Of a DNA stretch of 42,472 nt, positions 1 through 11,227 are shown piece by piece. The stretch lies in contig NZ_AZFK01000011.1 of NCBI RefSeq assembly GCF_001435775.1, forward strand, positions 1 through 42,472, given 5' to 3'. Each line of letters opens with the position of its first letter. Position 1 is the first letter of the stretch. Source of the DNA: Limosilactobacillus ingluviei DSM 15946. GTDB taxonomy: Bacteria > Bacillota > Bacilli > Lactobacillales > Lactobacillaceae. The position numbers and the translations under genes are program-made. The notes below the pieces were generated by a model that saw only the letters and a program-made list of their open reading frames with translations, was not told the origin of the DNA and searched no databases.

Positions 1-57
1 TGGGGGTAGACCAATTATTCTTCTAAAAGTTCATCAGTACCAGTTGACGAAGAACCG

Positions 58-84
58 AAAAAAGGCTGAGAAAATTTCTCAGCC
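58..84 (-). terminator. Terminator of the atp operon
   Basis: On the minus strand, 10-bp arms GGCTGAGAAA/TTTCTCAGCC (64-84) are followed by six T residues (58-63). It lies directly after the atpC stop and ends the eight-gene atp transcript. Bases 1-57 beyond it hold no gene that I can support. Confidence 0.85.
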
Positions 85-92
85 CTTGAAAA

Positions 93-515
93 TTAATTGC
101 CACCAGAAACCCGCAACCGGTTAAGGGCCCGGGCAAGGTGAACTTCGGCCCGGGCAAGCTCATCAGCATTGTGCACTTGCTTAGCGTGTGCAATTTGCTT
201 CTCTGCCCGTTCCTTGGCACTTTGGGCCCGAGCAACGTCGATCGTTTCGGCCAGTTCGGCACTGCCCGCAACAACCGTTGCAACTTGCCCGTTAAAATCA
301 ATGAAACCCCCGTTGACCGCAATCACGGTATCTTCCGTTTCACCGGCGTGCTTTAACCGTAATTCATCAATTGCCAAAGCGGCAATGATTGGTTGGTGGT
401 TCTTCATTAACCCCATTTGCCCCTCACTGGTCTTCATTACCAGCAAGGTTGCAGGTTCATCATAGATGGTCCCATCAGGAGTGACAATGGTGACGTTGAA
501 AGTCGACTCAGCCAT
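93..515 (-). CDS. atpC: F1Fo-ATP synthase epsilon subunit
   Basis: Epsilon subunit of the F1 central stalk. It couples gamma rotation to the Fo ring and damps ATP hydrolysis. The 140 residues show the family layout: an N-terminal beta-sandwich beginning FNVTIVTPDG and a helical hairpin rich in Ala, Arg and Glu at the C-terminus, where the inhibitory helices lie. Two in-frame ATGs occur, at 521 and 515. The ribosome site AGGAGGG (522-528) abuts the first but lies six bases from the second, so I chose 515, giving MAEST. It is the last gene of the atp operon, 11 bases after atpD, and a terminator follows. In a fermentative lactobacillus the complex mainly pumps protons out at the cost of ATP to keep internal pH up. 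Confidence 0.95.
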   Translation of the reverse strand: MAESTFNVTIVTPDGTIYDEPATLLVMKTSEGQMGLMKNHQPIIAALAIDELRLKHAGETEDTVIAVNGGFIDFNGQVATVVAGSAELAETIDVARAQSAKERAEKQIAHAKQVHNADELARAEVHLARALNRLRVSGGN

Positions 516-526
516 GGTCATCCCTC

Positions 527-1966
<1,440 letters not shown>

Positions 1967-1971
1967 TCAAT

Positions 1972-2892
1972 TTATTCTTGTGCTGTCATCCCACCGGTAA
2001 TTTCAGTAATTTCCGTCGTAATGGCAGCTTGACGTGCCCGGTTGTATTGTAATTGCAAGGTCGAAATAATTTCATCGGCATTATCTGAAGCGGCACTCAT
2101 CGCGTTGGCACTTGATGCGTGTTCGCTGGTTTTGGCATCTAAAATCGCCCCATAAACCAAGCTTTCCGCAAACTGGGGCACCAACTTACCAATTAATTGT
2201 GGCAAATCCGGCTCCAAGTCGTATTCAGCCCCGACTATCTTCGTCGCTTCGGTATCTTCTTGCAATGCTAATGATTCTGCTGAAATTGGCAAGACCAATT
2301 CCACCCGGTCCCGCGAAACGATCCGGTTCACAAAATGACTGTATGATAATAATAACTGATCATACACACCATCGGCGTACATCTGAACCGCATTCTTGAC
2401 AATGTCATGCGTTTCGCGATACGTCGGCACGTCACTGATCCCAGTGGATTCAAAGACAACGTTCATTCCGCGTTTCTTAAAGAACTCGGTCCCAGTCCGA
2501 CCTACCGTCAAAAAGACAGTATTGTCTTTATCCAGGCCCGCTTTTTTCATCTTATCCAGGGTCGCCTTAATCACATTACTATTGTAGGATCCGACTAATC
2601 CCCGGTCTGACGTAACAACTAAGATCCCAGTCTTTTTAACTGGACGCTTGGTGAAAAGTGTCCCCAAATGATCTTTATCATCGGAAACCCCGTTCTTTAA
2701 GGTCGCGTTATGAGATTTAACCAAGGATATTAACACCGACTTAACCCGGTCAGCATAAACTTCATAAGTCTTCGTGTGACCTTGGATTTGGTTGAGCTTG
2801 GCGGTGGAAACCATGTTCATGGCAGCTGTAATCTGCCGAGTGTTCTTGGTTGATTCTAAACGCCGCTTAACCGCAGCTAATGAAGCTGGCAC
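1972..2892 (-). CDS. atpG: F1Fo-ATP synthase gamma subunit
   Basis: Gamma subunit, the rotating shaft inside the alpha3beta3 ring. The N-terminus (PASLAAVKRRLESTKNTRQI) and C-terminus (LQYNRARQAAITTEITEI) are the two conserved helices that form the coiled-coil shaft. The middle holds the Rossmann-like domain with VVTSDRGLVGSYN. At 306 residues it is a little longer than most homologues (about 285-290), with extra residues in the lobe around 60-80 and near residue 260. The start codon is GTG, preceded by a GGACGGTGAG ribosome site. It sits between atpA and atpD in the operon. Confidence 0.97.
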   Translation of the reverse strand: MPASLAAVKRRLESTKNTRQITAAMNMVSTAKLNQIQGHTKTYEVYADRVKSVLISLVKSHNATLKNGVSDDKDHLGTLFTKRPVKKTGILVVTSDRGLVGSYNSNVIKATLDKMKKAGLDKDNTVFLTVGRTGTEFFKKRGMNVVFESTGISDVPTYRETHDIVKNAVQMYADGVYDQLLLSYSHFVNRIVSRDRVELVLPISAESLALQEDTEATKIVGAEYDLEPDLPQLIGKLVPQFAESLVYGAILDAKTSEHASSANAMSAASDNADEIISTLQLQYNRARQAAITTEITEITGGMTAQE

Positions 2893-2924
2893 TAAATCTC
2901 ACCGTCCTTTCTTAGCGGTCAATC

Positions 2925-4478
<1,554 letters not shown>

Positions 4479-4494
4479 TCAAGTCCAAAAATTA

Positions 4495-5037
4495 CTATTT
4501 AACGAGTAAACGACGAATCTGCTCAATCTTGGACTTTAAACTGCCGTCCAAAGTCTTGTGTTGGGCAGTAACAATTACGCCCCCCAAGATTGATTCATCA
4601 ACCGTTTCGTGCAAAACAATCTCTTTTGCCCCATACCGGGTTAAGAGGTTTTGCTTGAGTTGAGCGCGCCGTGGTTCATCAAGTTGCACCGCTGTAACTA
4701 CGTCGGCATGAACTCGTTTGTTTTGCTGATCGTACCGGCGTTCAAACTCATCAATAATTGCGACCATTGCATTCATCCGGCCGTAATCAAAAACCATTTG
4801 GATCAAGTTGGTCGTCAGTTGACTGGCCCCTTGTTGCAAGGCTTGAACCAAGGATTCTTTTTGGCTAAGACTAAGCTTAATGCTAGTTAAAAGGGTCGCT
4901 AAACGTGGATTTGCTTGAAAAATCTCACGCAAGCTCATGAGTTCTTGGTGGACCTGTTCCAACTCTCCTTGTTGATCGGCAAGTTCAAACAAGGCCCGGG
5001 CATAGCGGTTGGCAACCGTTTGTAGATCAAGACTCAT
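4495..5037 (-). CDS. atpH: F1Fo-ATP synthase delta subunit (OSCP)
   Basis: Delta subunit, which ties the top of F1 to the peripheral b stalk. The 180 residues fit the family: an N-terminal six-helix domain ([16 protein letters not shown]) and the conserved C-terminal part with [11 protein letters not shown] and [12 protein letters not shown]. The ATG lies inside the end of atpF, so the two genes overlap by 11 bases and are probably translationally coupled. The sequence diverges more than alpha and beta do, as is usual for this subunit. Confidence 0.96.
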   Translation of the reverse strand: MSLDLQTVANRYARALFELADQQGELEQVHQELMSLREIFQANPRLATLLTSIKLSLSQKESLVQALQQGASQLTTNLIQMVFDYGRMNAMVAIIDEFERRYDQQNKRVHADVVTAVQLDEPRRAQLKQNLLTRYGAKEIVLHETVDESILGGVIVTAQHKTLDGSLKSKIEQIRRLLVK

Positions 5038-5536
5038 GTTTTACCAACCCTTCAATATAAGAATCAATTAAGGCTTTTTGATCATCTGCATTTAATTGCT
5101 TTTGGATGAGCTTGGAAGCAATCTCAATAGACAGGTTTGCGACATCGTCCTTGGCACCACGCAACGCATCTTCGCGCGCTTGCTTTGCATCTCGTTGAGC
5201 TTGTTCCTTGAGGTTTTGCGCATCAGCTTGCGCCGCTGCTACAATTTGGTCCCCCTGGGTTTGGGCTGACTTTTTCGCTTGGTCAACAATTTGGGCGGCT
5301 TCTGCTTGGGAGCCTTCCAACTGTGCCTTGCGCTTAGCAGCCAATTCCGTTGCTTCCATCCGAGCTTGCTTGGCGGAATCAATGTCTTGGGCCACCGTCT
5401 TCGCCCGCTTTTCCATCATTCCCGTTACTGGTTTCCACACGTAGTGCCATACCAATAAAGCGGTCAGAATAAAGGAAATCAAGTAGAAGAGCATGTCCCC
5501 GACGTATAAGCTATTGGACTCTGCAATTACCAGCAT
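5027..5536 (-). CDS. atpF: F1Fo-ATP synthase b subunit
   Basis: Subunit b, the peripheral stalk that holds the alpha3beta3 head still against the membrane part. The 169 residues have a single membrane helix near residues 15-32 ([20 protein letters not shown]). A long hydrophilic coiled coil of Ala, Lys, Glu and Gln follows to the C-terminus. The ATG at 5536 has GGAGGTG nine bases upstream; starting at Met15 would remove part of the N-terminal segment and has no ribosome site. It overlaps atpH by 11 bases and follows atpE by 41. Confidence 0.96.
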   Translation of the reverse strand: MLVIAESNSLYVGDMLFYLISFILTALLVWHYVWKPVTGMMEKRAKTVAQDIDSAKQARMEATELAAKRKAQLEGSQAEAAQIVDQAKKSAQTQGDQIVAAAQADAQNLKEQAQRDAKQAREDALRGAKDDVANLSIEIASKLIQKQLNADDQKALIDSYIEGLVKHES

Positions 5537-5577
5537 CTATTGACACCTCCTTTACAAAATGATTTAAAAACCAACAA

Positions 5578-5814
<237 letters not shown>

Positions 5815-6525
5815 TTATTCCGCGGTTACCTTCCGAGAAATATAAACCGTCGTTAATGTTACAAAGACATATGCCTGGATTGAACCGATGAAGACTGAGA
5901 ACCCTTGCCAAATCATTTCCATCGGCAAGCTGACAATCATCGTTGGCAACCCATGTGAAAAGGCCAGTTGCGCCAGCAACTTCAGCAACATTTCACCGGC
6001 AAAGATATTACCAAAGATCCGTAGACCCAGCGTTAAGAAATTAGCAAATTCCTCTACCAGATTAATGGGAAGCATTAACACGCTCGGTGTGAGGTATTCC
6101 TTAAAGTAAGCTTTAAAGCCCTTTTGCGAAATACCTGCAAAGTGCGTCAAGGTAATAACACACAGCGAGAACGTTAAGGTTACCACCGGATCAGCCGTAG
6201 GACTCTTGATTAGTTCGTGACCATTCCAACCGACTTGGAGAATCAGCCCCAGTTGGTTTGCAATGAACAAGAAGACGAACAGCACAAAGGCTAAGAAGCT
6301 GTAATTGCCCACCTGTTCCGCTGGCATTTGTGAGCGCACAATCCCATTCGTGAACTCAACCAACCATTCAATCACGTTTTGACCGCCCGTTGGCTTCATT
6401 TGCAAATGCCGTGAAAGTCCGAACAAAATAAAGAAAGTCAACAGACAAACGAGTAGGCCCGAGAGGACGTTGGTTGCATTAAAGGTCAAACCGAACAGCT
6501 CAAAAGTAAAAGCATCACCGCCCAT
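5815..6525 (-). CDS. atpB: F1Fo-ATP synthase a subunit
   Basis: Subunit a, the membrane stator that forms the proton half-channels next to the c ring. The 236 residues hold about five or six hydrophobic helices. The essential Arg169 is seen in [13 protein letters not shown], the family hallmark. It is the first gene of the operon; no atpI-like gene precedes it, so the transcript starts at atpB from the promoter at 6618-6646. The ribosome site is AGAGGTGAG before the ATG. Confidence 0.97.
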   Translation of the reverse strand: MGGDAFTFELFGLTFNATNVLSGLLVCLLTFFILFGLSRHLQMKPTGGQNVIEWLVEFTNGIVRSQMPAEQVGNYSFLAFVLFVFLFIANQLGLILQVGWNGHELIKSPTADPVVTLTFSLCVITLTHFAGISQKGFKAYFKEYLTPSVLMLPINLVEEFANFLTLGLRIFGNIFAGEMLLKLLAQLAFSHGLPTMIVSLPMEMIWQGFSVFIGSIQAYVFVTLTTVYISRKVTAE

Positions 6526-6617
6526 TTACATCTCACCTCTTTTCCTTATAACATTCAAAGTTGTAATTTATTGCCATAAGTCACTAAAAAAGCTTAGACA
6601 CCTAAGTTACAGAAAAT

Positions 6618-6646
6618 AATATAGCATTGTTTAAGAAAAAATTCAA
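6618..6646 (-). promoter_or_regulatory. Promoter of the atp operon
   Basis: On the minus strand: -35 TTGAAT (6641-6646), a 17-base spacer and -10 TATATT (6618-6623) preceded by TGC, an extended -10. It leaves a leader of about 85 bases before atpB. Confidence 0.8.
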
Positions 6647-6817
6647 AACACTTCTGAACTAAAGAAATCGATTCCAAACTGCTCATTTCAGACGGTAATC
6701 GCTTTCACATGATTCACTTTTGAATCCGGTTTCATAATTTTTATAGTGTTTTTATCGGGCTAGCGCCGACCCCAGTAATTTCAAATTAAATTACCATATG
6801 ATGGCATTAAAAGCCCG

Positions 6818-6961
6818 CTAATTTAGCGGTTTGCGCTCGTTACTCCGTCTTTTGATTTTATTTTGGTTCGCTTGATTATTAATCGAGGGAAAAATCAATT
6901 TTGTGAAATCAAAAACGATTCTGTCAATCGATTTCACCCACCCTTTCCAAGGCATTTTCAT
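6818..6961 (-). CDS. Possible 47-residue basic protein, uncertain
   Basis: This minus-strand reading frame lies in the 513-base gap between uraA and atpB. From ATG 6961 it encodes 47 residues: an amphipathic or hydrophobic part (KSIDRIVFDFTKLIFP) then a very basic tail (NKIKRRSNERKPLN). The frame stays open upstream to a GTG at 6997 (59 residues). Its TAG lies inside a hairpin with arms CCGCTAA/TTAGCGG followed by a short T run. There is no convincing ribosome site and the uraA terminator lies immediately upstream, so it may be chance. Nothing else in 6526-7002 looks coding. The gap also holds an inverted repeat GTGAAATC/GATTTCAC at 6903-6937. Confidence 0.2.
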   Translation of the reverse strand: MKMPWKGWVKSIDRIVFDFTKLIFPSINNQANQNKIKRRSNERKPLN

Positions 6962-7002
6962 CGGTTTGTCGCGCTCATAATTTTTTCGTGAATTCACAAA
7001 TT

Positions 7003-7029
7003 AAAAAAGTCACGATGTTACTCGCGACT
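7003..7029 (-). terminator. Terminator after uraA
   Basis: Minus-strand arms AGTCGCG/CGTGACT (7008-7029, one G-T pair, eight-base loop) are followed by six T residues. It sits just past the uraA stop codon. Confidence 0.75.
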
Positions 7030-7038
7030 TTTATTAGT

Positions 7039-8310
7039 TTAAGCTTTGGTCTCACTGCGTGCTTCTTCGGGGAGAACCAAGTTTAAAATAATCCCCAAGA
7101 CCGCCGCAACTGCTAACCCCGAAAATTGATATTGCCCCAGTTGCAAGTAGGCATTTCCGATCCCGATCACTAAGATGACCGAGGCAATCATTAAATTGCG
7201 CTTTTTATCAAAATTAACGTGGCGTTCAATCAAGACGCGCAACCCAGATGAAGCAATCACCCCAAACAACAGGAATGAAATCCCCCCGATTACCGGGGCC
7301 GGAATTGATTCAATCAACGCCGACAGTTTCCCAACAAAACTAAAGAAGATCGCAAAAACCGCGGCGCCTGCTAAAACATAAACGGAGTGGACCCGAGTAA
7401 TGGCTAAAACACCGATGTTTTCCCCATACGAAGTAACCGGTGGCCCCCCGACAAACCCGGCAATGATTGAAGCCGTCCCATCCCCAGCCAAGGTATGATT
7501 TAAGCCAGGATCTTTAAAGTAGTTGCACCCCGTTAACTCATCCAAAACCATAATGTGGCCCAGGTGTTCCGTCATCGTCACAAACGCGATTGGCGCCATG
7601 CTTAGAATGGCCCCCCAGTAGAATTGCGGATGATAACTGACAAAAGGAATCTGAAACGCTGGCAAGCTAAACCAATGAGCCGCTTGAACGCCTGAAAAAT
7701 CGACAATCCCAAAGAGGCAAGCGATCACATAACCACTAATAATCCCGAGTAAGATGGGAATCAGACCCAAAAAGCCTTTAAAGTACATATTAAAAATAAT
7801 CGTGATCAACAAGGTTAACAGCGCCACGACAAAGTACTTTAAATCATAGTGTGTGCCGTTCATCGTAGCATCTTTGGCCGCCGTTCCGGCTAACGAGAGC
7901 CCGATCACCATGACAATTGGTCCCACCACAATTGGTGGCAACACCCGGTCAATCCACGCTGAGCCAATCGCCGAAACAATCAGCGAAACAATCAGATAAA
8001 CACAGCCAACCGCAATGGTCCCCTGGGCAATTCCCGGATAACCGGTTGTTTTCATCAAGGCCAGCATTGGCACAATAAACGAGAAACTAGAACCCATATA
8101 GGCGGGAATTTTATGCTTCGTAATCAGTAGGTACATTAAAGTCCCGACCCCCGAAGAAAACAGGGCAATCCCTGGATTTAAGCCCACCAAGATCGGTACC
8201 AGCACGGTCGAACCAAACATTGAAAACATATGTTGCAATGAAAGTCCCAACCAGTGCCCCGGCGTTGGCCGTTGATCGACGTCCAAAATTACGTCACGCT
8301 TGTTTTGCAT
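7039..8310 (-). CDS. uraA: Uracil permease (NCS2 family)
   Basis: Membrane uracil:proton symporter of the NCS2/UraA family (PyrP in Gram-positive bacteria). The 423 residues give about 12-14 hydrophobic segments. Family motifs are seen at GLSLQHMFSMFGSTVLVP near the start, AFVTMTEHLGHI (the conserved Glu of the substrate site) and GGPPVTSYGENIG. The start at 8310 has AAAGGAG eight bases upstream; longer readings would run into the attenuator hairpin. The 5' leader is a PyrR-type attenuator, so uptake should fall when UMP is high. With upp 2.2 kb upstream on the same strand it makes a uracil salvage route. Confidence 0.93.
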   Translation of the reverse strand: MQNKRDVILDVDQRPTPGHWLGLSLQHMFSMFGSTVLVPILVGLNPGIALFSSGVGTLMYLLITKHKIPAYMGSSFSFIVPMLALMKTTGYPGIAQGTIAVGCVYLIVSLIVSAIGSAWIDRVLPPIVVGPIVMVIGLSLAGTAAKDATMNGTHYDLKYFVVALLTLLITIIFNMYFKGFLGLIPILLGIISGYVIACLFGIVDFSGVQAAHWFSLPAFQIPFVSYHPQFYWGAILSMAPIAFVTMTEHLGHIMVLDELTGCNYFKDPGLNHTLAGDGTASIIAGFVGGPPVTSYGENIGVLAITRVHSVYVLAGAAVFAIFFSFVGKLSALIESIPAPVIGGISFLLFGVIASSGLRVLIERHVNFDKKRNLMIASVILVIGIGNAYLQLGQYQFSGLAVAAVLGIILNLVLPEEARSETKA

Positions 8311-8329
8311 CGTGCAAACTCCTTTCAGC

Positions 8330-8430
8330 AAAAAAGCCCTTGGGTCCATTTCGACTCAAAGGCTACTAACCGTTACTGAAAGCATAACGGGTATTACTGA
8401 CCTTTGGAGCCTCACGGGACCCCCTTAAAG
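8330..8430 (-). promoter_or_regulatory. PyrR-binding transcription attenuator of uraA
   Basis: Read on the minus strand, the leader contains a PyrR binding loop at about 8400-8433. Its lower stem is CCTTT/AAAGG, with a purine bulge and an upper stem ending in GGTC-CCGTGA-GGCT; the hexaloop CCGTGA fits the CNGNGA consensus. An antiterminator hairpin follows (CCGTTA/TAACGG plus flanks, about 8361-8405). It shares bases with the terminator arm at 8335-8364 (AGCCTTTG with CAAGGGCT and further pairs), which ends in six T residues at 8330-8335. Known PyrR biology: UMP-loaded PyrR binds the loop, blocks the antiterminator and stops transcription. No pyrR lies in this window. Confidence 0.85.
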
Positions 8431-8451
8431 GACTCGATATCAATTATCGGT

Positions 8452-8480
8452 ATTTTACCGGCCTTTTCCACCACTGTCAA
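8452..8480 (-). promoter_or_regulatory. Promoter of uraA
   Basis: Minus strand: TTGACA (8475-8480), 17 bases, TAAAAT (8452-8457). The predicted start lies just upstream of the PyrR loop, giving an attenuator leader of about 135 bases. Confidence 0.85.
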
Positions 8481-8505
8481 GCAAGGATTTTCCCGGCAAT
8501 TAGCT

Positions 8506-9252
8506 TTACACATGTCGCCGCCGAATCATCACCAACGCCGTCGTCGGCACCGTAACAATCACCGCTAAAAAGGAAATCAAGACCAAGGTCAACTCATGAA
8601 CAAAAATCTTATTGTTCAATACCGCGCCCCACGTGTAATGCAGACCAAAAAACCAAATCAATAGGGCCAGTAAGCCCCCCACAAACCCAAAAAATAAGGT
8701 ATTTAAGGTCGTCCCAATAATTTGTCTGCCAATCGCCAGTCCATTGAGAAACAAACGTTGATCCGGCAGGGTCGGATGCTTTTGCAAAATTTCGGCCAGC
8801 CCCGCCGCGACTGCCATTGCTGCTTCAGCAATCGCACCTAACGTCGCCAAAAAAGCGGCTGCAATTGTGACCGATAAAAAAGGGACCCCAATCGTCAACG
8901 ACATCCCCTCTAAATCATCACTGTCTTCCAAACCAAAACCTTGTACCTGCACCCCATGTTCAACCCCAATTATGACCAATAACATGATCATCGCAACCAA
9001 GCAGGCGGTCCAAAAGGCCGGCAGCGCAACTTGCAAATCATCTTCTCCCATAAAGATTGTCACTGCTAGCACCACCAGTCCGCTGCCAACTGCCACCCAA
9101 ACCGCCGGAACCTGCAACGCAATCAATAAAATGGTTAAATATAGGAAACCAAAATTAAGCAAAAAGCTCAAAAAGGCCATCCAACCTTGTTTGCCACCCA
9201 CTAAAACCATTAACCCCAACAAAACTAAGCCTAAGGCCGTAATCGTTGTCAT
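8506..9252 (-). CDS. YibE/F family membrane protein (YibF-like half)
   Basis: A 248-residue membrane protein with about seven hydrophobic segments and almost no soluble part, resembling the short partner of YibE/YibF pairs (YibE_F domain). Shared family features with its upstream neighbour are the segment AAAFLATLGAIAEAAMAVAAGL and a later LNGLAIGRQIIGTTLNTLFFGFVGG. Both partners have the same Glu-containing pattern (LGA(I/V)xEA). The start is set by GGAAGGAGG before ATG 9252; the ATGA overlaps the stop of the upstream gene by four bases, so the two are probably coupled and act together. Biochemical function of the family is unknown. No terminator is evident before the uraA promoter. Confidence 0.8.
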   Translation of the reverse strand: MTTITALGLVLLGLMVLVGGKQGWMAFLSFLLNFGFLYLTILLIALQVPAVWVAVGSGLVVLAVTIFMGEDDLQVALPAFWTACLVAMIMLLVIIGVEHGVQVQGFGLEDSDDLEGMSLTIGVPFLSVTIAAAFLATLGAIAEAAMAVAAGLAEILQKHPTLPDQRLFLNGLAIGRQIIGTTLNTLFFGFVGGLLALLIWFFGLHYTWGAVLNNKIFVHELTLVLISFLAVIVTVPTTALVMIRRRHV

Positions 9253-10361
9253 TTTACCTTCCTCCTTCCTAATAACAGGGCGGCAAAACAACTTACCAGC
9301 GGAACGGTTAAGACGATCCCAATCCCAGAAACTAAGCTCTGGACCATTCCCAAGCTCATATTCATATTAAAGGTATAGGCTAAGGAATTGCCGTTTTTTA
9401 AATATAACAAAGCAGACGGGAAGGTATCCGCCATAAAAATCAAAAACAACACATTTACCAACGGTCCCATAATCGACTTTCCCACGTTGCGACCAGAAAG
9501 AAACAGTTCACGCACGCCAATTGCAGGATTTAAGGTAGTTAATTCAAACAATGTGGCAATGATATCAGTTGCTTCATCCATCACCGCTCCTAACGACCCC
9601 AACAGCGTCTCAGCCAAAAATAACGGCCGGGGAATCTGTGTCACGTACTGCATTGACTCATAATAAACCCCTCGTTCACCCGTCATTTGCAAAAGCAAAT
9701 AGCTGATGCCGACTGCTGTTGCGGTTCCCAAAAAGGTTGCAACCAAGGTCGCAACCATCTTTTTGCTCCACCCTAAAACCAGACTAAGGCTGCTAAAAGC
9801 AAAGAGGACCGCCAAACTGGCAAACAACCAGAACGCGTTCCAACTTTGAAATTTCAAATCCAGTTCAATTGCCAGCCCTAACCCCACGGAATTGATCAAA
9901 ACTGATAATAAGGCAAAGCCGCCTGCCCGCCCCAAGGTTAACAGCAAGAGCGCGGTCACCAGCCAGAACAGCATTATGACGGCTCGATCACGTTTCCGGT
10001 CACCAAGGGTCGCTCGGTACGGTCGGTGGGCGGTCTGCAACTGGGTCAAAAAGACTTCATCCCCCACACGATAGGCCTGGTTCAATCCCATCGACTTCAC
10101 ATACTGATTGTTAATTTCAAACGTTTTTCCTGCCTGCCGTCCGTTTAAAAGCCGGAGCCGCAAGCGTTGGGTCACTTCTTGGTCCTGGTTTTCAAACTGA
10201 TCTTGCGTCCTAGTAGTGTTAAGGGTGTGAACCGCCTCAACGCGCGCAAGCGGCGGCTGGTACAGGCGTTGGTCGTGACCAGTAAACCACCACAAACCCA
10301 GGCCCATTAAACCCAAAAAGACCAAGAGCCAACGGCGGCGCTTGGTCAGCCATTTCTTCAT
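9249..10361 (-). CDS. YibE/F family membrane protein (YibE-like half)
   Basis: A 370-residue protein. Residues about 8-26 form a signal-anchor (RRWLLVFLGLMGLGLWWFTG). Residues 30-125 look like an extracytoplasmic beta-rich domain (QDQEVTQRLRLRLLNGRQAGKTFEI). The rest has about eight membrane helices with the YibE/F signature (LAETLLGSLGAVMDEATDI and LFLSGRNVGKSIMGPLVNVLFLIFMAD, the latter split across loops). A GAGGTGAACGAAA ribosome site precedes the ATG. It overlaps the next gene by four bases. Lactobacilli commonly carry this pair, but no role has been shown that I know of. Here it sits between upp and uraA without an obvious link to uracil. Confidence 0.8.
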   Translation of the reverse strand: MKKWLTKRRRWLLVFLGLMGLGLWWFTGHDQRLYQPPLARVEAVHTLNTTRTQDQFENQDQEVTQRLRLRLLNGRQAGKTFEINNQYVKSMGLNQAYRVGDEVFLTQLQTAHRPYRATLGDRKRDRAVIMLFWLVTALLLLTLGRAGGFALLSVLINSVGLGLAIELDLKFQSWNAFWLFASLAVLFAFSSLSLVLGWSKKMVATLVATFLGTATAVGISYLLLQMTGERGVYYESMQYVTQIPRPLFLAETLLGSLGAVMDEATDIIATLFELTTLNPAIGVRELFLSGRNVGKSIMGPLVNVLFLIFMADTFPSALLYLKNGNSLAYTFNMNMSLGMVQSLVSGIGIVLTVPLVSCFAALLLGRRKVK

Positions 10362-10442
10362 TTTCGTTCACCTCAAGTTAAATTTCCTTCTGAGTTTACA
10401 CCCATTTAACAAACTTAAGGGGCACTTTTAGCCTTTTATAAG

Positions 10443-10479
10443 AAAAAAGCCCCAAGACCATCAAAATGATCTTCGGACT
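10443..10479 (-). terminator. Terminator after upp
   Basis: Minus-strand hairpin 10448-10479 with arms AGTCC/GGGCT and, after one mismatch, AAGATCA/TGGTCTT, followed by six T residues at 10443-10448. It separates upp from the YibE/F pair. Confidence 0.8.
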
Positions 10480-10490
10480 TTGCTAAATGC

Positions 10491-11126
10491 TTACTTGGTC
10501 CCAAACAACCGGTCACCGGCATCGCCAAGACCAGGAACAATGTAGCCATCTTCATTCAGGCGTTCATCTAAGCCCGCGGTGTAAATGTCAACATCGGGGA
10601 ACGCATCCCGCACGGCCTTAACCCCTTCTGGGGCTGCAACTAAGCAGGCAAATTTCATATTCTTTTCCGCACAGCCCCGCTTCTTCAAGGCTTCAATTGC
10701 CATAATCGCGGACCCGCCGGTAGCTAACATGGGGTCCACAATAAACAATTGCCGTTCTGAAATATCATTTGGCAACTTAACAAAGTATTCGTGGGGCTTT
10801 AAAGTTTCTTCGTCCCGGTACATCCCGATAAAGCCAATCTTGGCCGCCGGAATCAATTCCGTCATCCCGTCAACCATACCGATCCCTGCCCGCAGAATTG
10901 GCACGATCGCGACTTTTTTGCCAGCCAGTTCCTTTTGGGTCGTTTTGGCAATTGGCGTTTCAACTTCCACGTCCTTTAACGGCATTGAACGCGAAACCTC
11001 GTACGCCATTAATGTTGAGAGTTCCTTGACCGTCTCGCGAAAGACCTTCGTCCCAACCTTTTTGTCCCGAATCATCGTTAACTTGTGTTGGATCAGTGGG
11101 TGATCCAATACTTCAAATTTGCCCAT
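10491..11126 (-). CDS. upp: Uracil phosphoribosyltransferase
   Basis: Converts uracil and PRPP to UMP, the salvage step that uses the uracil imported by UraA. The 211 residues match the usual 208-211. The PRPP-binding loop [12 protein letters not shown] is at about 130-141, with PILRAGIGM near 77-84 and the C-terminal uracil-binding region with [11 protein letters not shown]. The start at 11126 is chosen because AGGGAG lies eight bases before it and the protein then begins [10 protein letters not shown] as in homologues. It is transcribed alone, with its own terminator. In many Firmicutes upp lies right before atpB; here uraA and two YibE/F genes come between. Confidence 0.97.
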   Translation of the reverse strand: MGKFEVLDHPLIQHKLTMIRDKKVGTKVFRETVKELSTLMAYEVSRSMPLKDVEVETPIAKTTQKELAGKKVAIVPILRAGIGMVDGMTELIPAAKIGFIGMYRDEETLKPHEYFVKLPNDISERQLFIVDPMLATGGSAIMAIEALKKRGCAEKNMKFACLVAAPEGVKAVRDAFPDVDIYTAGLDERLNEDGYIVPGLGDAGDRLFGTK

Positions 11127-11155
11127 GATACACACTCCCTTTTGGTTTCTCAACC

Positions 11156-11161
11156 ATTGTA
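11156..11161 (-). promoter_or_regulatory. Candidate -10 element for upp
   Basis: Minus strand TGG-TACAAT, an extended -10, about 30 bases before the upp start. No good -35 is present, so the call rests on the -10 alone. Confidence 0.45.
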
Positions 11162-11227
11162 CCAAAAACCAACCGGCTTGCGGGAGAAAATTCCGACTAT
11201 TTTCGTTTGCTACCGGTTTCAGACCAC

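Noticed and set aside
1-57. Short minus-strand frame after the atp terminator with a Ser/Thr-rich then acidic end.
   Set aside because: It lies downstream of a strong terminator, has no start or ribosome site and is only about 13 codons.
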